Assembly (NCBI GenBank): GCA_028023455.1
Contig: JAQFVV010012547.1
Location: forward strand, 248,001 to 312,000
DNA length: 64,000 bases
Reading direction: 5' to 3'
DNA from: Epiperipatus broadwayi
Taxonomy: Eukaryota > Onychophora > Udeonychophora > Euonychophora > Peripatidae
Under the pieces are notes generated by a model. The model was not told the DNA's origin. It was given only the letters and a program-made list of their open reading frames with translations, and made no database searches. This document shows, in pieces, positions 31,204 to 42,484 of the stretch. The first letter of the stretch is position 1. Each line of letters opens with the position of its first letter. Both the position numbers and the translations under genes were made by a program.

Positions 31204-31338
31204 TATATATGTGTATATGTCTCCAAATATCTAAAAATTAGTTTTTAGAGGTTGGCTGCCTATTTAATCTTTATACATTTTTATCCTAAAACATCAGTTA
31301 CTTATTATTTTTTTACAAGAATTGGACATCACCTTACA
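31204..31338 (-). repeat. 5' LTR of the outer gypsy element, right piece
   Basis: This piece is collinear with 14884-15018, both ending ACATCACCTTACA. It closes the outer element. Confidence 0.9.
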
Positions 31339-34300
31339 TTATATTGCGACTACATTGATATATATGTGAGAACATCATGGAATAACATCTAGAGGCTGTT
31401 TGTAATGAATTAACAAACTTAATTTATTATGTTATCATAATTTGGTCAGTCTTGAATATTTACGTAATACTTATATAGTTGTTATTTTCTGAAGGACATC
31501 AATATATCAGTCAGGTGTTTGTACAGCTTTCTCCCTTAATTATTGTCTATATATGAACCACCAAACTAACATCAGTTTACTCTTCCATAGATATGATTAT
31601 CTGGTTTCTTAGTCAGTCTGAAAAATAAAATGCATTGTAAAAACATGTATATATAAATTGTAACCTTACAGATGCTTCTGTAAATTGGCTATTATAAATT
31701 AAAAACTAAAAATTTTATTGGCTTTATTTTTTATAGTTAAGCAAAAATATCCATTGCTATCATTGGTTGATTAGTATATTATATAATCAGTATCAAACTT
31801 AAAAGTCATTCATATTAATGCTTATGAGAAAATATAATTTTATAAAGCATTTAAGATGGCTTTTCCAGCAGATTTTACAATCAACCCTTATATAAAAATA
31901 TGTTTACTTATATTTTGTTATTAGTCTTATTAAGGAATAAAACTATCAAATTGAATAAACAAATTGAAGTGCACACACACATAAAATAAATAATTTAATA
32001 TAGAAATATAGAATAGAATTATAAATTTAACATACAGCACTAAAATATTTTCAAGTAAAGCAATTTAATTTTAGGTTACATTTTTATTTAGATCTAAAAC
32101 AAACAGTTCTTATATTTTTATATTTTGTTTGCATGTGTGTGTAAAAAGTTTATGTATTTTAGATTTAACAAAAATTGGTTTAGTTTGCTTGAATATTTAT
32201 TTATTAAAAGTTTAATTTAAAATTAATTGAAATAAGTATCTGAGAACTATTAATATTTATGATATATTTATTTTAAATAAATGATTGTAATATTATTTAA
32301 AAATCCGGAAGTAAAAGTGAAGCAATTGAAAAATATTGAAATTATTATTTTTTTTTTCTTGAATGTCTTTCATAAAGTTTTACTACATTGATTCAAAAAT
32401 TGTAGCTGTTATAGTCTGCATTTTAGTAACCTTGGCAAATTTTTCCAAATTTTCCTGGAGAAACCAAGAAACCCCAATGCATAATGGAAAATATATTGAA
32501 TTCAGACATCACTGATCAAACAGGTATAAAAACTGAATTTTGGAAAAACCAGATAGTCTCTACAAAATTTTATTGCATTCAGAACCTAAGCAGGTTAAAA
32601 CTTTAAAATAGCCATTTTGTTTGTCTTTGTCAAATCTGGTTGAGTACATTAAACGGTTTAGGCATTTTGCCTTTTGCTGGGCAAAAGGTCTTTTTTTCAT
32701 CATACTAAGAAAAAAGATGAGTACAACAGATAAACCGGACACTGTTATTAATTAATTGATTATTATTTCAAGAAATCTCATTTATTACAGTCAACAGTTA
32801 ATGGAAAATAAATAAATAGACCCATGTAATGCTGTCTAACAAGTTCAAATTAAATCATTGGATTTCTTCAATTGAAAGTAATAGGAAATAACTGATATAT
32901 TTGGAAAATTATATATATCAACTTTAAAAGTTACTGATATTTAATCTCAAAATATTGGAAAATAACTGTTCTCTTTATTTCAGTATTGTGCATATATGTC
33001 TCAATATTGTGAATTTATCTTGTCTTTAATTATGAAAGGAAAAACTTTAAATAATAATTTTTCAACTCAAATATGCATCCATAAACTTAGTTGCTTGGAG
33101 AAATGCTGAACTTTAACTCAAAATTAATGAAAATCACTCTGTTTATAGATGATAGCCTATTTGCAACATCATATATATGAATAGAACTATTTATCAACAA
33201 AGATTAAAGATTTATAAACTAAGGATTAGTAAAAGTCTTCAAATGAAAGCAGTATTGAATGCTAATCTTTTGGATAAAATTATAATATTTTTCAAGTGGA
33301 TTGAATACCTTCGTATAATAAACTACTAATGTATGTCCAGTTCTTAACTTAATGCATTATAGACTTTCTACTCTAAATATTTAAATATCATACCATTAAA
33401 TGGATAATGGAGAATGAATGCTGAATATTTAAATGTCATTCATGGATTATAGATTATCAATGCAAATATTAAGAATGATAAATTTTAAATTTAGAAACAC
33501 TTTAAAACAGATTAATGTGTTGAATGTAACTAATTTATCTTCGATTAATATGCGTGCGAAAATAGAATTTATTAATCTATGCTGTGTTTCAGAAAGGATT
33601 ATATTACAATTTCATCTTAATGCTGTTATTTTAAAAAGTATTTGTGTATTCCCAAGAACATTAGAATAATACTGCATTGGGATAAATTTTTAAAATCATT
33701 ATAATCATTGGAGTATAAATGATGGTTTATTTAGTGACCTTTATTATAATTGCTTCTTTCTTAGTTAGTTATTATTATTATTATTATTATTAACATAATA
33801 AAGAGTATAACAATACCTCAGATATTATTATATAAATGTACAGATAATATTTTTATTTAATATTATTATTGGTGATATTGATTAGGATTAAATGTTATTT
33901 ACCTTAGATTTAGGTTGTATAATGCAAGTAATTTTTAAACTTGTATAAAACTATGCTATATTACAGTTATTTTGTTTTATAGGTTCTTAAGTTCAGCCTC
34001 AAAATAAAAATGAAGTTAATTAATCTGTAAGAAATATTTTATATATTGCTCTTATATATTAGTATGAATTTTAAAAATGTTATATAGTATGTAATAAGGC
34101 ATCCTAATGATCTAGTTATATTTTGTTAGTAGAGTGTATGCTTGCTTCTTTTAAAAGAGTAAAAACTTCTCCAGCATTCTTAAGTGAGGTTGATTAATAA
34201 TTGATTAGTTGTAGAAACAAATTAATTAAGGACAATGAGAAAATAATAAACAATCTATTCCTATTTAATGTTATAGTATCTTTGCAACACTGTATGAGGA

Positions 34301-35483
34301 TACATTTTTCATATCACAAGTTTTAATTAAACTTAGGAAACAGATATTAATTTTTATTAGTTATATAATTTTCTTTATTGTTATTATTCGTTTTTATCAT
34401 TTATTTATATTGTATAATAAAGCAATTGTAATTTTTTAATATTTCTTTTTTGTCATTATTAAAGAAGCATCATCATTGCATATTTATAAGATAAACGTCA
34501 TATTTAAGACATTAAATTACACATAAATCTATTTGTATTAAATATATCATTATTTTTTTACTGATGGTATTTGAAATATAAAAATATTAGATAAGATAAT
34601 GTACATAAAATTCCTTTGACATTGTCACATCCAAAGATGAGAATCTCATTTTACGTCCATGCATTTATTTTCTTACTTTATATAACCTGAGATAAAATCG
34701 TTAGTCAATTTTATATTTAAAATTGCTAGCCTTAGTTTTACAACACAGATTAAATTATTCTTAATTAGTTCTTATAGTAAGAAACAATATATTTGTAAAA
34801 AAAATTTATTAAAATATAATAAGACTAAGAGTACACATATTATTGAATAACTTTTAAGAAATTTATTTATTTTATTAAATTTGAATCTATTATTAAAGTA
34901 TAGAAGCTTTTACGGAAACATAAAATCTATATATTACAGTTGAGTTAGTTACATTAGTGATAGTTGCACTTTCACAATATTGACACTTTCTCAACTGATC
35001 TTATGCGGATTTAGATCTTACTTTCTCCTTTTGGTTACAATATATAATACTAGACAATTGTTATTTACTGCTTTTCCATTGTGTTTTTGCAAATAAGGGC
35101 CATCCTTAATTATAAATTTGATAACTCATGATCTATACCCCCCCCACTCTAATGAGCTGCAAAGAACTTGTGAAAAATGAGTTCATGAAAAATATGAATT
35201 TCTGAATTGCTGTAGATATATTTGAACATTTATCCTAATGAAAACAAAACACTCCTAAAAATAAACAAAGACAAACAAAAAATTACTTTGATAATTTGAT
35301 TTATTCACAAATTTTTACTATTTAAACTCATTATTGAAACAGTATATTCTTACTCCCATATCTGTTTCACCTCCCCCCCCCCCCACCATACCTCCATCTG
35401 TATCAGATTTAAATCCTCTCTGAGTACATGTATATGGACATGAACATAGCTATATATGTGTTATTGCGTATATATATATATAT
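31339..35483. other. 4.1 kb AT-rich DNA, no gene seen
   Basis: No exon with plausible splice sites and no coding repeat is visible. A short perfect stem, CCTTTTGC-TGG-GCAAAAGG, lies at about 32671-32689. ATT/TTA microsatellite runs occur around 33770-33790 and a C-rich tract around 35380. Frames longer than 60 codons here are AT-driven. Confidence 0.45.
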
Positions 35484-35972
35484 TGTACCGGTTCGAACCG
35501 TAGAAGATCCCACATACTCTACTTGCTGGGTTTAAACCTTATTTCTAATAAATTTATAATCTTATATTATAAATATTATGTGAATGAACCGGTCCGTTCG
35601 AGCAGAGTGGAGAATATTATTGATAGCAGAGCTGTCAACAATATCCATGATCAGACCGAGCTATGCAATGCATAACACGATCACATTTCCAGATCGTGGC
35701 CCACCTCGACTGCTAGATTCAAACCCCTACTATCCAAACACTATTTATTTTGGAGTAAACCCCGGGCGCCAGCTAGTTTCAGAACTAACATGTTTTGACA
35801 GTAGGCTCACAATCCAGCGCTCGAAAAATCCCTTAACTAGCTCAGTCTATTGTAATACATTCACAAATTAGTGTTCAATTAGTGGCAAAAGAATTGACCG
35901 ACAGAATTAAGCTTTAAGTTTAAAAGACAATTTATTTTAATTAACATTTATTATACTAATTTTAAATACTTT

Positions 35973-37175
35973 TATAAATCTTATTTAATTACATTCAAAT
36001 ATCAGCCTTTCAAGCTAATTGTGCAAATGCTTTGCGAGTGTTAATAATAAATGAATACTTTCTCTCCAATACAAGATATAGTATTTATGCAGGAATAAAA
36101 GGAATCCACTTATTCCTATGACTCAAATGCTTATATATGAGCAAATCTAAAGTACTGGCAAAGAAAGCATGATGATGGAACAGTCACTTTAAATTACTAT
36201 ATACAATGTCTGAATGAATGACGTCGGTGAAATTGTCTAGAATTTACTAAATGTCATTCCAACTGAAACTTAATCATATGTAAATAAGCATTTATTTTAT
36301 ATAGCGTCTGTATACAATTGTATTACATTCAAATATCAGCCTTTCAAGCTAATTGTGCAAATGCTTTGCGAGTGTTAATAATAAATGAATACTTTCTCTC
36401 CAATACAAGATATAATATTTATGCAGGAATAAAAGGAATCCTCTTATTCCTACGACTCAAATGCTTATATATGAGCAAATCTAAAGTACTGGCAAAGAAA
36501 GCATGATGATGGAACAGTCACTTTAAATTACTATATACGATGTCTGAATGAATGACATCGGTGAAATTGTCTAGAATTTACTGTCATTCCAACTGAAACT
36601 TAATCATATGTAAATAAGCATTTATTTTATATAGCGTCTGTATACAATTGTATTACATTCAAATATCAGCCTTTCAAGCTAATTGTGCAAACGCTTTGCG
36701 AGTGTTAATAATAAATGAATACTTTCTCTTCAATACAAGATATAGTATTTATGCAGGAATAAAAGGAATCCTCTTATTCCTACGACTAAAATGCTTATAT
36801 ATGAGAAAATCTAAAGTACTGGCAAAGAAAGCGTGATGCTTATTTACATATGATTAAGTTTCAGTTGGAATGACGTTTAGTAAATTCTAGACAATTTCAC
36901 CGACGTCATTCATTCAGACATCGTGTATAGTAATTTAAAGTGATTGTTCCATCATCACGCTTTCTTTGCCAGTACTTTAGATTTGCTCATATATAAGCAT
37001 TTGAGTCGTAGGAATAAGAGGATTCCTTTTATTCCTGCATAAATACTATATCTTGTATTGGAGAGAAAGTATTCATTTATTATTAACACTCGCAAAGCGT
37101 TTGCACAATTAGCTTGAAAGGCTGATATTTGAATGTAATACAATTGTATACAGACGCTATATAAATCTTATTTAA
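35973..37175. mobile_element. Multimeric foldback element, family A, copy 2 (three direct units + one inverted)
   Basis: Three direct units start near 35991, 36325 and 36655, spaced 334 and 330 bp; the third is truncated at about 36837. An inverted unit then runs from about 36838 to 37160. The array is flanked by TATAAATCTTATTTAA (35973-35988 and 37160-37175). About 12-16 bp of this are probably target duplication, since a few bases could be repeat end. A 62-codon frame is open in three of the units but has a stop in the first direct unit, so I do not call it a gene. The insertion lies inside the LTR at 35484-38673 and is younger than it. Confidence 0.88.
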
Positions 37176-38650
37176 CTAACATAACACTGGTATAGTGATC
37201 ACACACATTCTTAATTCACACACTATAATGTCATATAACAAAGCATTAAATAATATTTGACATTTAAAAATAAACACATCAATAGTTCGTCTATGTATGC
37301 TATAGAGTTCATATTACTTGACTCTGGGAGGCTTCAACTAATGTGATGGTTACTTTAGAAAATAAGAATAAGAAAATGTTTTTACCTAGGATTTTAGAAC
37401 ATGGAATTCTTGCTGTTTGCTGTGAAAAATATTTTTATAGAGGACTTTGTTTTCTTCCTGGTTGCTGCTTCTAGTGAGAATATTTCCAGCCGGCTGGGAC
37501 ATTTTCTTGACGAGTTTTATTATTATTCTTGGAGACAGTTAAATATTGATGGAGGATTTCCAGTTGTTAGGCAAACACTATCCTTTTCTGGGCAGGTTGG
37601 ATGTTCACTGGACTCAGGCTAGAGAAAGTCGTATAATTCCGACGCCGGTTAGCACTGCATTTTTGATTCTGGATAAACTGATTGATTGAATGATTAAAGA
37701 ACTCAACTCAACTGTTTTCTTGACTTTTTCCTGAACCTCAACTGATAATCTCAACTCATAATCTAAACTACTTTTTACGATGAAACTGGACTATTTATAC
37801 TTAAGACCTGTTGTCGTTTTGATGTCTGCCACAATATCTGTTGCTGAAATTCCTTCCGTGTTTTTAATTACATTCCTTGAGATAGCTTTAATCCTGTTGT
37901 TGGAGATGTTAATTAGCAGCCATCGCAAATGTAGTGTTGTATTTTTTTGTTTAACTTAATAGCTGTCGCAAAACTTGTTGTTTTATAGGTTTTTAACTTA
38001 GTAGCTATCGCTGAGGGCTTTTAATTTTTTTAACTTTCATTTATTTCATTGTAACACACATGTATTTATGCTATGTTTACAATCACACATATATATTTTA
38101 TTAACAAGCTCACATTAATTCGTCATTTATGCACATGTATATTTTAATCCAAACTCAACACTAGTTTTAAGATTACCTTTTTTTCTTTAACTTGAATAAA
38201 AAGAGATTTATATTTTTAAACTTTTAGCTTCAACTTTTCTTTCTTTCTTTTTCTAATCAATGATTTATAACTTTTATGAACAATATTTTTTTTAAACTAA
38301 CAACAATAATAAAAAGAATTCTTTACTTATTTGAAAATCAACTTCTTTTAATTTTCCCCGTAAAACTGTGAATTAATAGTTTTTAGCAAAAACTCTTTAA
38401 ACTTCTTTTACTTTTTTTTTTTTAAACACACACAAAAAAAAAAACTCTTAAAACTTTTAGTTTGACGTTTCTAAAGCAAACCCCCCTCCCCCCTTTTAAT
38501 TAATTAATTGTAACCTTTATTTCAAAAAACTATTTGACTTAATTTTACGTTTTTCGAAAACAAACCAATAAAAAACTCTTAAGCTTTTACATACTATTTT
38601 CTTTTAACGAAAGATTTTTATTTCAATAATTTTTAGACAAAATTATTTTA

Positions 38651-38673
38651 TGTACCAACATGATATTGGTACA
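38651..38673. repeat. Terminal palindrome of the 35.5-38.7 kb LTR
   Basis: TGTACCAA, a 7-nt spacer (CATGATA) and TTGGTACA form a perfect 8-bp inverted repeat at the LTR terminus. It is equivalent in position to that at 20708-20735. Confidence 0.85.
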
Positions 38674-39680
38674 ATATATGTATGTGAATAACCAGCTATA
38701 CTATCATAGATATATATATATTACAGAAGATATATTTTATTTTGAAAATCTAACCTTTTAAATTTTTTTTTTTTTTCAGTTAAAAGTCAATTTATTATTT
38801 TTATATTTAAAATCGCATGTATATATGTGTAATACACTTAACACGTGATACATGTATAGCACAATATGATTTAAATATTATTTAGAAGTTCTAATGCTTT
38901 TAAATTTTAAATTAAAGTAGTTGTAAACAAAAATTATGCCACCACACACTTGTATTGATATAGCATGTGATCAAAATTTTAAATCTTATTTTTGCAATAA
39001 TATTTTTCCAAAATATATTTTATAGTAAACAAAATCCTCTGAGCTGGAACTATTACCAAGTCTTTGGGGAATTGAGATGGCCCATGTTAAATTAAAAATG
39101 TCGGGTTTAAAATTTAAACAAGGGTTTAAATCAATTTTGTAAATTAAAATTTAAGATAGCAAATAGGTATTAATGGATTTATCAGTTATAAATCCATTTT
39201 GTTGACAAAATATTATAGGAGCTAAAATCATATAAATACCCATATTTTTACACTCTTAAACTTATTCTGTAAATTTTCAAGTGTTGCTACCCGCTTGTAT
39301 TTTGAAATGGCTGAGTAGGAGGCCACAGATTTGCCATTTTCCTACAGGAAGATGGTGATCTCAAACCCTGTCTTACGTGCTGCGATAGCATGTAATCATC
39401 ATCATGGAAATGGGAGACTTCCAGCAATAGCCTGCTATGAGAAGACATCTTAAATCATACCACTTATTTAGAGAAGAGTACCACTACATCTACCATCTGA
39501 TGTGCCTGAAGTAACAGCTGCAATAAAGAAGATTGTAATATTCTCCTTAAAAGCTGCAGAGCTCTTAATCAACTCCTAAATCTTTAAACCTTTTCAAATC
39601 TATTAAGCTAGCTGATATAATGTAATTTGAACATTCACTCTTTAAATTCTTAAAATTCTGTTTAAAATACTATAATTCAA
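38674..39680. other. Spacer with a G+C-richer patch at 39.28-39.56 kb
   Basis: The sequence is mostly AT-rich. The patch at 39.28-39.56 kb contains GTGATCTCAAACCCTGTC and short ATCATCATCATGG runs and resembles leader sequence of a non-LTR element. No coding frame supports that. Confidence 0.35.
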
Positions 39681-40530
39681 AACTGTATAAAAAGTAATAT
39701 TAATAAGCCAATAAGCTAATGCACATGTGCTTTGTAGATTTTAACTATATAAATTAATACTCTCACTTTTCAAACACAAGATAAAGTCTTTGTGAAAAGA
39801 TAGGATGAATCCTCTATCTTTTCAACCCAAACGTTTATGTATAGGGAAATCTTAGGTATTTGGAAATGAGAGCATGAAGATGTTAATCGATCACTTTAAA
39901 TTACTTTTTACTATGCCTGAATGAATGATGCTTGCAAAATTTTTAGAATTTATGATACATCATTCTTATTAAATTAAACATATGTAAAGAAGACATTTAT
40001 TTCATATATCACTATGTTTTTATAAACTGTAATATTAATAAACCAATAAGCTAATGCACATATGCTTTATAGATTTAACTATATAAATGAATACTCTCAC
40101 TTTCCAAACACATTAGCTTATTGGCTTATTAATATTACAGTTTATGAAAACATAGCGCTATATAAAATAAATATCTTATTTACATATGTTTAACTTAATA
40201 AGAATGACGTATCATAAATTCTAGAAATTTCACAAGCATCATTCATTCAGGTGTAGTAAAAAGTAATTTAAAGTGATTGATTAACATCTTCACGCTCTCA
40301 TTTCCAAATACTTAAGATTTCCCTATCCATAAATGTTTGGGTCGAAAAGATAAAGGATTCATCCTATCTTTTCACAAAGACTTTATCTTGTGTTTGGAAA
40401 ATGAGAGTATTCATTTATATAGTTAAATCTACAAAGCACATGTGCATTAGCTTATTGGCTTATTAATATTACAGTTTATAAAAACATAGTGCTATATAAA
40501 ATAAATGTCTTATTTACAACTGTATAAAAA
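39681..40530. mobile_element. Multimeric foldback element, subfamily B (with target duplication)
   Basis: A full direct unit (about 39694-40020) is followed by a partial direct unit (about 40021-40110) and a full inverted unit (about 40111-40517). The 13-bp direct repeat AACTGTATAAAAA (39681-39693 and 40518-40530) flanks the array. The unit aligns with family A along its length: AAGCTAATG-GCA, GAATACTCTCACTTTC, TCACTTTAAATTACT, CTGAATGAATGA and CATATGTAAA. It has diverged at many positions. There is no coding capacity. Confidence 0.87.
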
Positions 40531-40657
40531 CTTGCCTGAAATCACCTGTAAAAATTAATTTGCTTTTTTAAATAGTTCTAAACTGTAATAACTGTAATCA
40601 GTTATTTATCTAAATTTCTTTATTACTGCAGTTATGCCTATATCTTGTTCTAATTAT

Positions 40658-41803
40658 TTATCTGAAATTTATTTTATCATCATCATCATCATCATCAACC
40701 ATTATCAATCCACTGCAGGATGAAGGTCTCTCCAAGTTCAATCCATCTTTTCCTATCTTTAGCTTCTCTTCTCCACACACCCCTGCACACTTTCTTATTT
40801 CATCCATCCATCTCACATGTGGTCTCTTTCTGGGTCTTTTACAATCTCTTGGAATCCAGTTTAAAATTTCAATTGTCCATCTATTATCATCTCTTCTAAC
40901 AATATGTCCAGCCCAACTCCACTTCATTCTCTTAATTTTTTCAATGAGATCAGTAACACCTGTTTGTTCTCTTACCCATACATTATGTTTTCGATCCCTT
41001 GTTACTCCCAACATGCAACTCTCCATACTTTGAGTGGTCTGAAGTCTCTGTATTGTTCTTCTATTAAGTGTCCAAGTCTCAGATCCATAAGTAAGAACTG
41101 ACAAAACACATTTATTTAAAACCTTCCTTTTCAAACACATAGGCATATTTCCTTTTAGTATCAAGTTATTTCTACCAAAAGCACTCCAACCAAGTTTAAT
41201 TCTATGATTAATTTCATCCATTATATTTCCATCTGTATTAATAATCTGACCAAGGTATTTGTAACTGTTAACTTCTTCTAACTCATCATAATTAATCTTT
41301 ATTTTCATATTTTGAGAAAATCTATTAAACATTACTTTAGTCTTTTTAGCATTTATCTTTAGTCCTACTTTCCTACTTTCATCTGATAACTCCTGCAACA
41401 TTTCCTGTAGCTCTAAAGCATTATTTGCAAAAACAACTACATCATCTGCAAAATCTAAATGACTTAAATAATCTCCATTTACTTTCACTCCTTTAGCTTC
41501 CCATTTTAATCCACAAAATACTTCTTGCAGCTCTGCTGTAAAAAGGTTTGGAGATATGGAGTCACCCTGTCTTACACCCTTTTTAATGTTGATTTTCCTA
41601 CTATCATTATGTAATCTAATTGTTGCTGTTGCATTTTTATAAATATTCTTTAAAATATGGCAATATCCTGGATCTACACCTTGATGATCCAATGCTTTAA
41701 TCACTGAAGAAATGTTTATAGAATCAAATACCTTTTCATAGTCTACAAATCCTAAGCATAATGGCAACTCATATTCATTTGTCTTTTCTATAATTTCTCT
41801 CAA
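40658..41803 (-). CDS. RTE-like reverse transcriptase, C-terminal two-thirds (381 aa)
   Basis: This frame is intact from motif A to the end. It has FVDYEKVFDSINISS (motif A; the usual KAFD alanine is valine here), KKGVRQGDSISPNLFTAEL (motif B) and LDFADDVVVFANN (motif C, catalytic FADD). It continues with GLKINAKKTKVMFNRFSQ, YKYLGQIINTDGN and the C-terminal WSWAGHIVRRDDNRW and RKRPHVRWMDEI. The GVRQGDSISPNLFTA block is typical of the RTE clade. The last residues (a run of aspartates) are the translated tail microsatellite. Upstream fingers lie in a separate frame, so no full enzyme is made. Confidence 0.9.
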   Translation of the reverse strand: MREIIEKTNEYELPLCLGFVDYEKVFDSINISSVIKALDHQGVDPGYCHILKNIYKNATATIRLHNDSRKINIKKGVRQGDSISPNLFTAELQEVFCGLKWEAKGVKVNGDYLSHLDFADDVVVFANNALELQEMLQELSDESRKVGLKINAKKTKVMFNRFSQNMKIKINYDELEEVNSYKYLGQIINTDGNIMDEINHRIKLGWSAFGRNNLILKGNMPMCLKRKVLNKCVLSVLTYGSETWTLNRRTIQRLQTTQSMESCMLGVTRDRKHNVWVREQTGVTDLIEKIKRMKWSWAGHIVRRDDNRWTIEILNWIPRDCKRPRKRPHVRWMDEIRKCAGVCGEEKLKIGKDGLNLERPSSCSGLIMVDDDDDDDKINFR

Positions 41804-42484
41804 TACCTGGATATGATCTACTGTACTAAAACCACTTTTAAATCCAGCTTGTTCTCTTGGTTGGTGGAAATCCAGTGTTTTCTGTAGATGAGTTGTAATT
41901 ATCTTAGTAAAAATTTTGTATAAAAGACTGATAGGTCTGTAATTTCTAATATCTTCTTTATTACCTTTTTTTAAATATTAATATTAATACTGCATTCTTC
42001 CAATCCTCTGGTACATCTTTATCATTTAGACATTTGGTATATAACTTTGCTAAAAATTTTTCTATTTCTTCACCTGCTTCTTTTAATATATCAATTATAA
42101 TTCCATCATTACCTGGAGCCTTCCCTTTCTTCATAAATTCAATTACATATCTCACTTCCTCATTCAAAATTCTAGGCAATTCGGAAGATATAATAGGTAT
42201 AGGAGACACTTGTTCTTTATTACTATATAATTCTTGATAGAAATCTTCTACACATTTCATGATGTCATCTCTCTTTTTAGTAATAATGCCACCTTTTTTT
42301 CTTATTGCAGATATAAATTTCCTACCAATATCAAAATGTTGTTTTACACTATTTAGACTTTTATTCTCTTCTACAGCTTTCCTTGTTGTTCACAATTATA
42401 CTTTCTTATATCATTTTCAACTCTTTTCCGCACCATTTTACAAAATTCGAGATATTCAATCTTTTTTAATGCATCAATATTGTA
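40678..42484 (-). mobile_element. 5'-truncated RTE-like non-LTR retrotransposon, copy 2
   Basis: The 3' end (minus strand) is a clean (ATG)n tail at 40678-40696. The 5' truncation is near 42484, about 130 bp shorter than copy 1 at its 5' end. It is the best-preserved RTE-like copy in the window. Confidence 0.92.
41804..42260 (-). pseudogene. RTE-like RT fingers region, frameshifted from the downstream part
   Basis: Positions 42260-41961 encode MKCVEDFYQELYSNKEQ, FMKKGKAPGNDGIIIDI and DWKNAVLILIFKKR, the start of the RT. A frameshift at about 41960 separates this piece from YRPIS and QAGFKSGFSTV (41950-41810), which precede the long frame. Compared with copy 1, the same regions are present and similar. 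Confidence 0.85.

Larger units (their letters stand above)
12832..31338 (-). mobile_element. Gypsy-type LTR retrotransposon, non-autonomous, split by a 10.5-kb insertion
   Basis: Two near-identical direct repeats, 12832-15018 and 18652-20707 plus 31204-31338, flank a 3.6-kb internal region. The element reads on the minus strand: its LTR starts TGTAAGG and ends GTTACA. A primer-binding site follows the LTR at 18629-18646 and a purine tract precedes the other LTR at 15019-15032. The internal region holds a gag-like coiled-coil ORF and only the C-terminal end of pol, so it could not move without help. The right-hand LTR is cut at 20707 and resumes at 31204. The flanks show CTAT (12828-12831) and TTAT (31339-31342), an imperfect 4-bp target duplication. 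LTR divergence is low by eye, so the insertion is fairly recent. Confidence 0.9.
35484..38673 (-). mobile_element. Solo-type LTR related to the inner gypsy type 2 LTR, itself carrying a family A element
   Basis: The left end TGTACCGG and the right end TTGGTACA form the expected short terminal inverted repeat. Both ends abut ATAT (35480-35483 and 38674-38677). On the minus strand the distal part contains TGAGCTAG, then CTGGCGCCC, AAATAAATA and GTTTGG, in the order seen at 24.33-24.43 kb, so it is a diverged relative of that LTR. The proximal part is T-rich (A-rich on the minus strand). No internal coding region is present, which suggests an LTR left by recombination. Removing the nested element (35989-37160) leaves about 2.0 kb. 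Confidence 0.7.

Noticed and set aside
35486-35500. CGGTTCGAACCG resembling a tRNA-type B box
   Set aside because: It lies in a palindrome at the LTR end. No A box or cloverleaf precedes it.
36318-37143. Repeated 62-codon frames (start MYYIQISAFQANCAN) in family A units
   Set aside because: They recur only because the repeat unit recurs. The first direct unit and the 5.2-kb copy have stops in the same frame, so there is no sign of protein selection.
35989-37160. Hammerhead-type ribozyme in family A units
   Set aside because: I looked for CTGATGA with a matching GAAA core on both strands and did not find the canonical core. ATGATGATGGAAC is suggestive but wrong at key bases. A covariance-model scan would decide.
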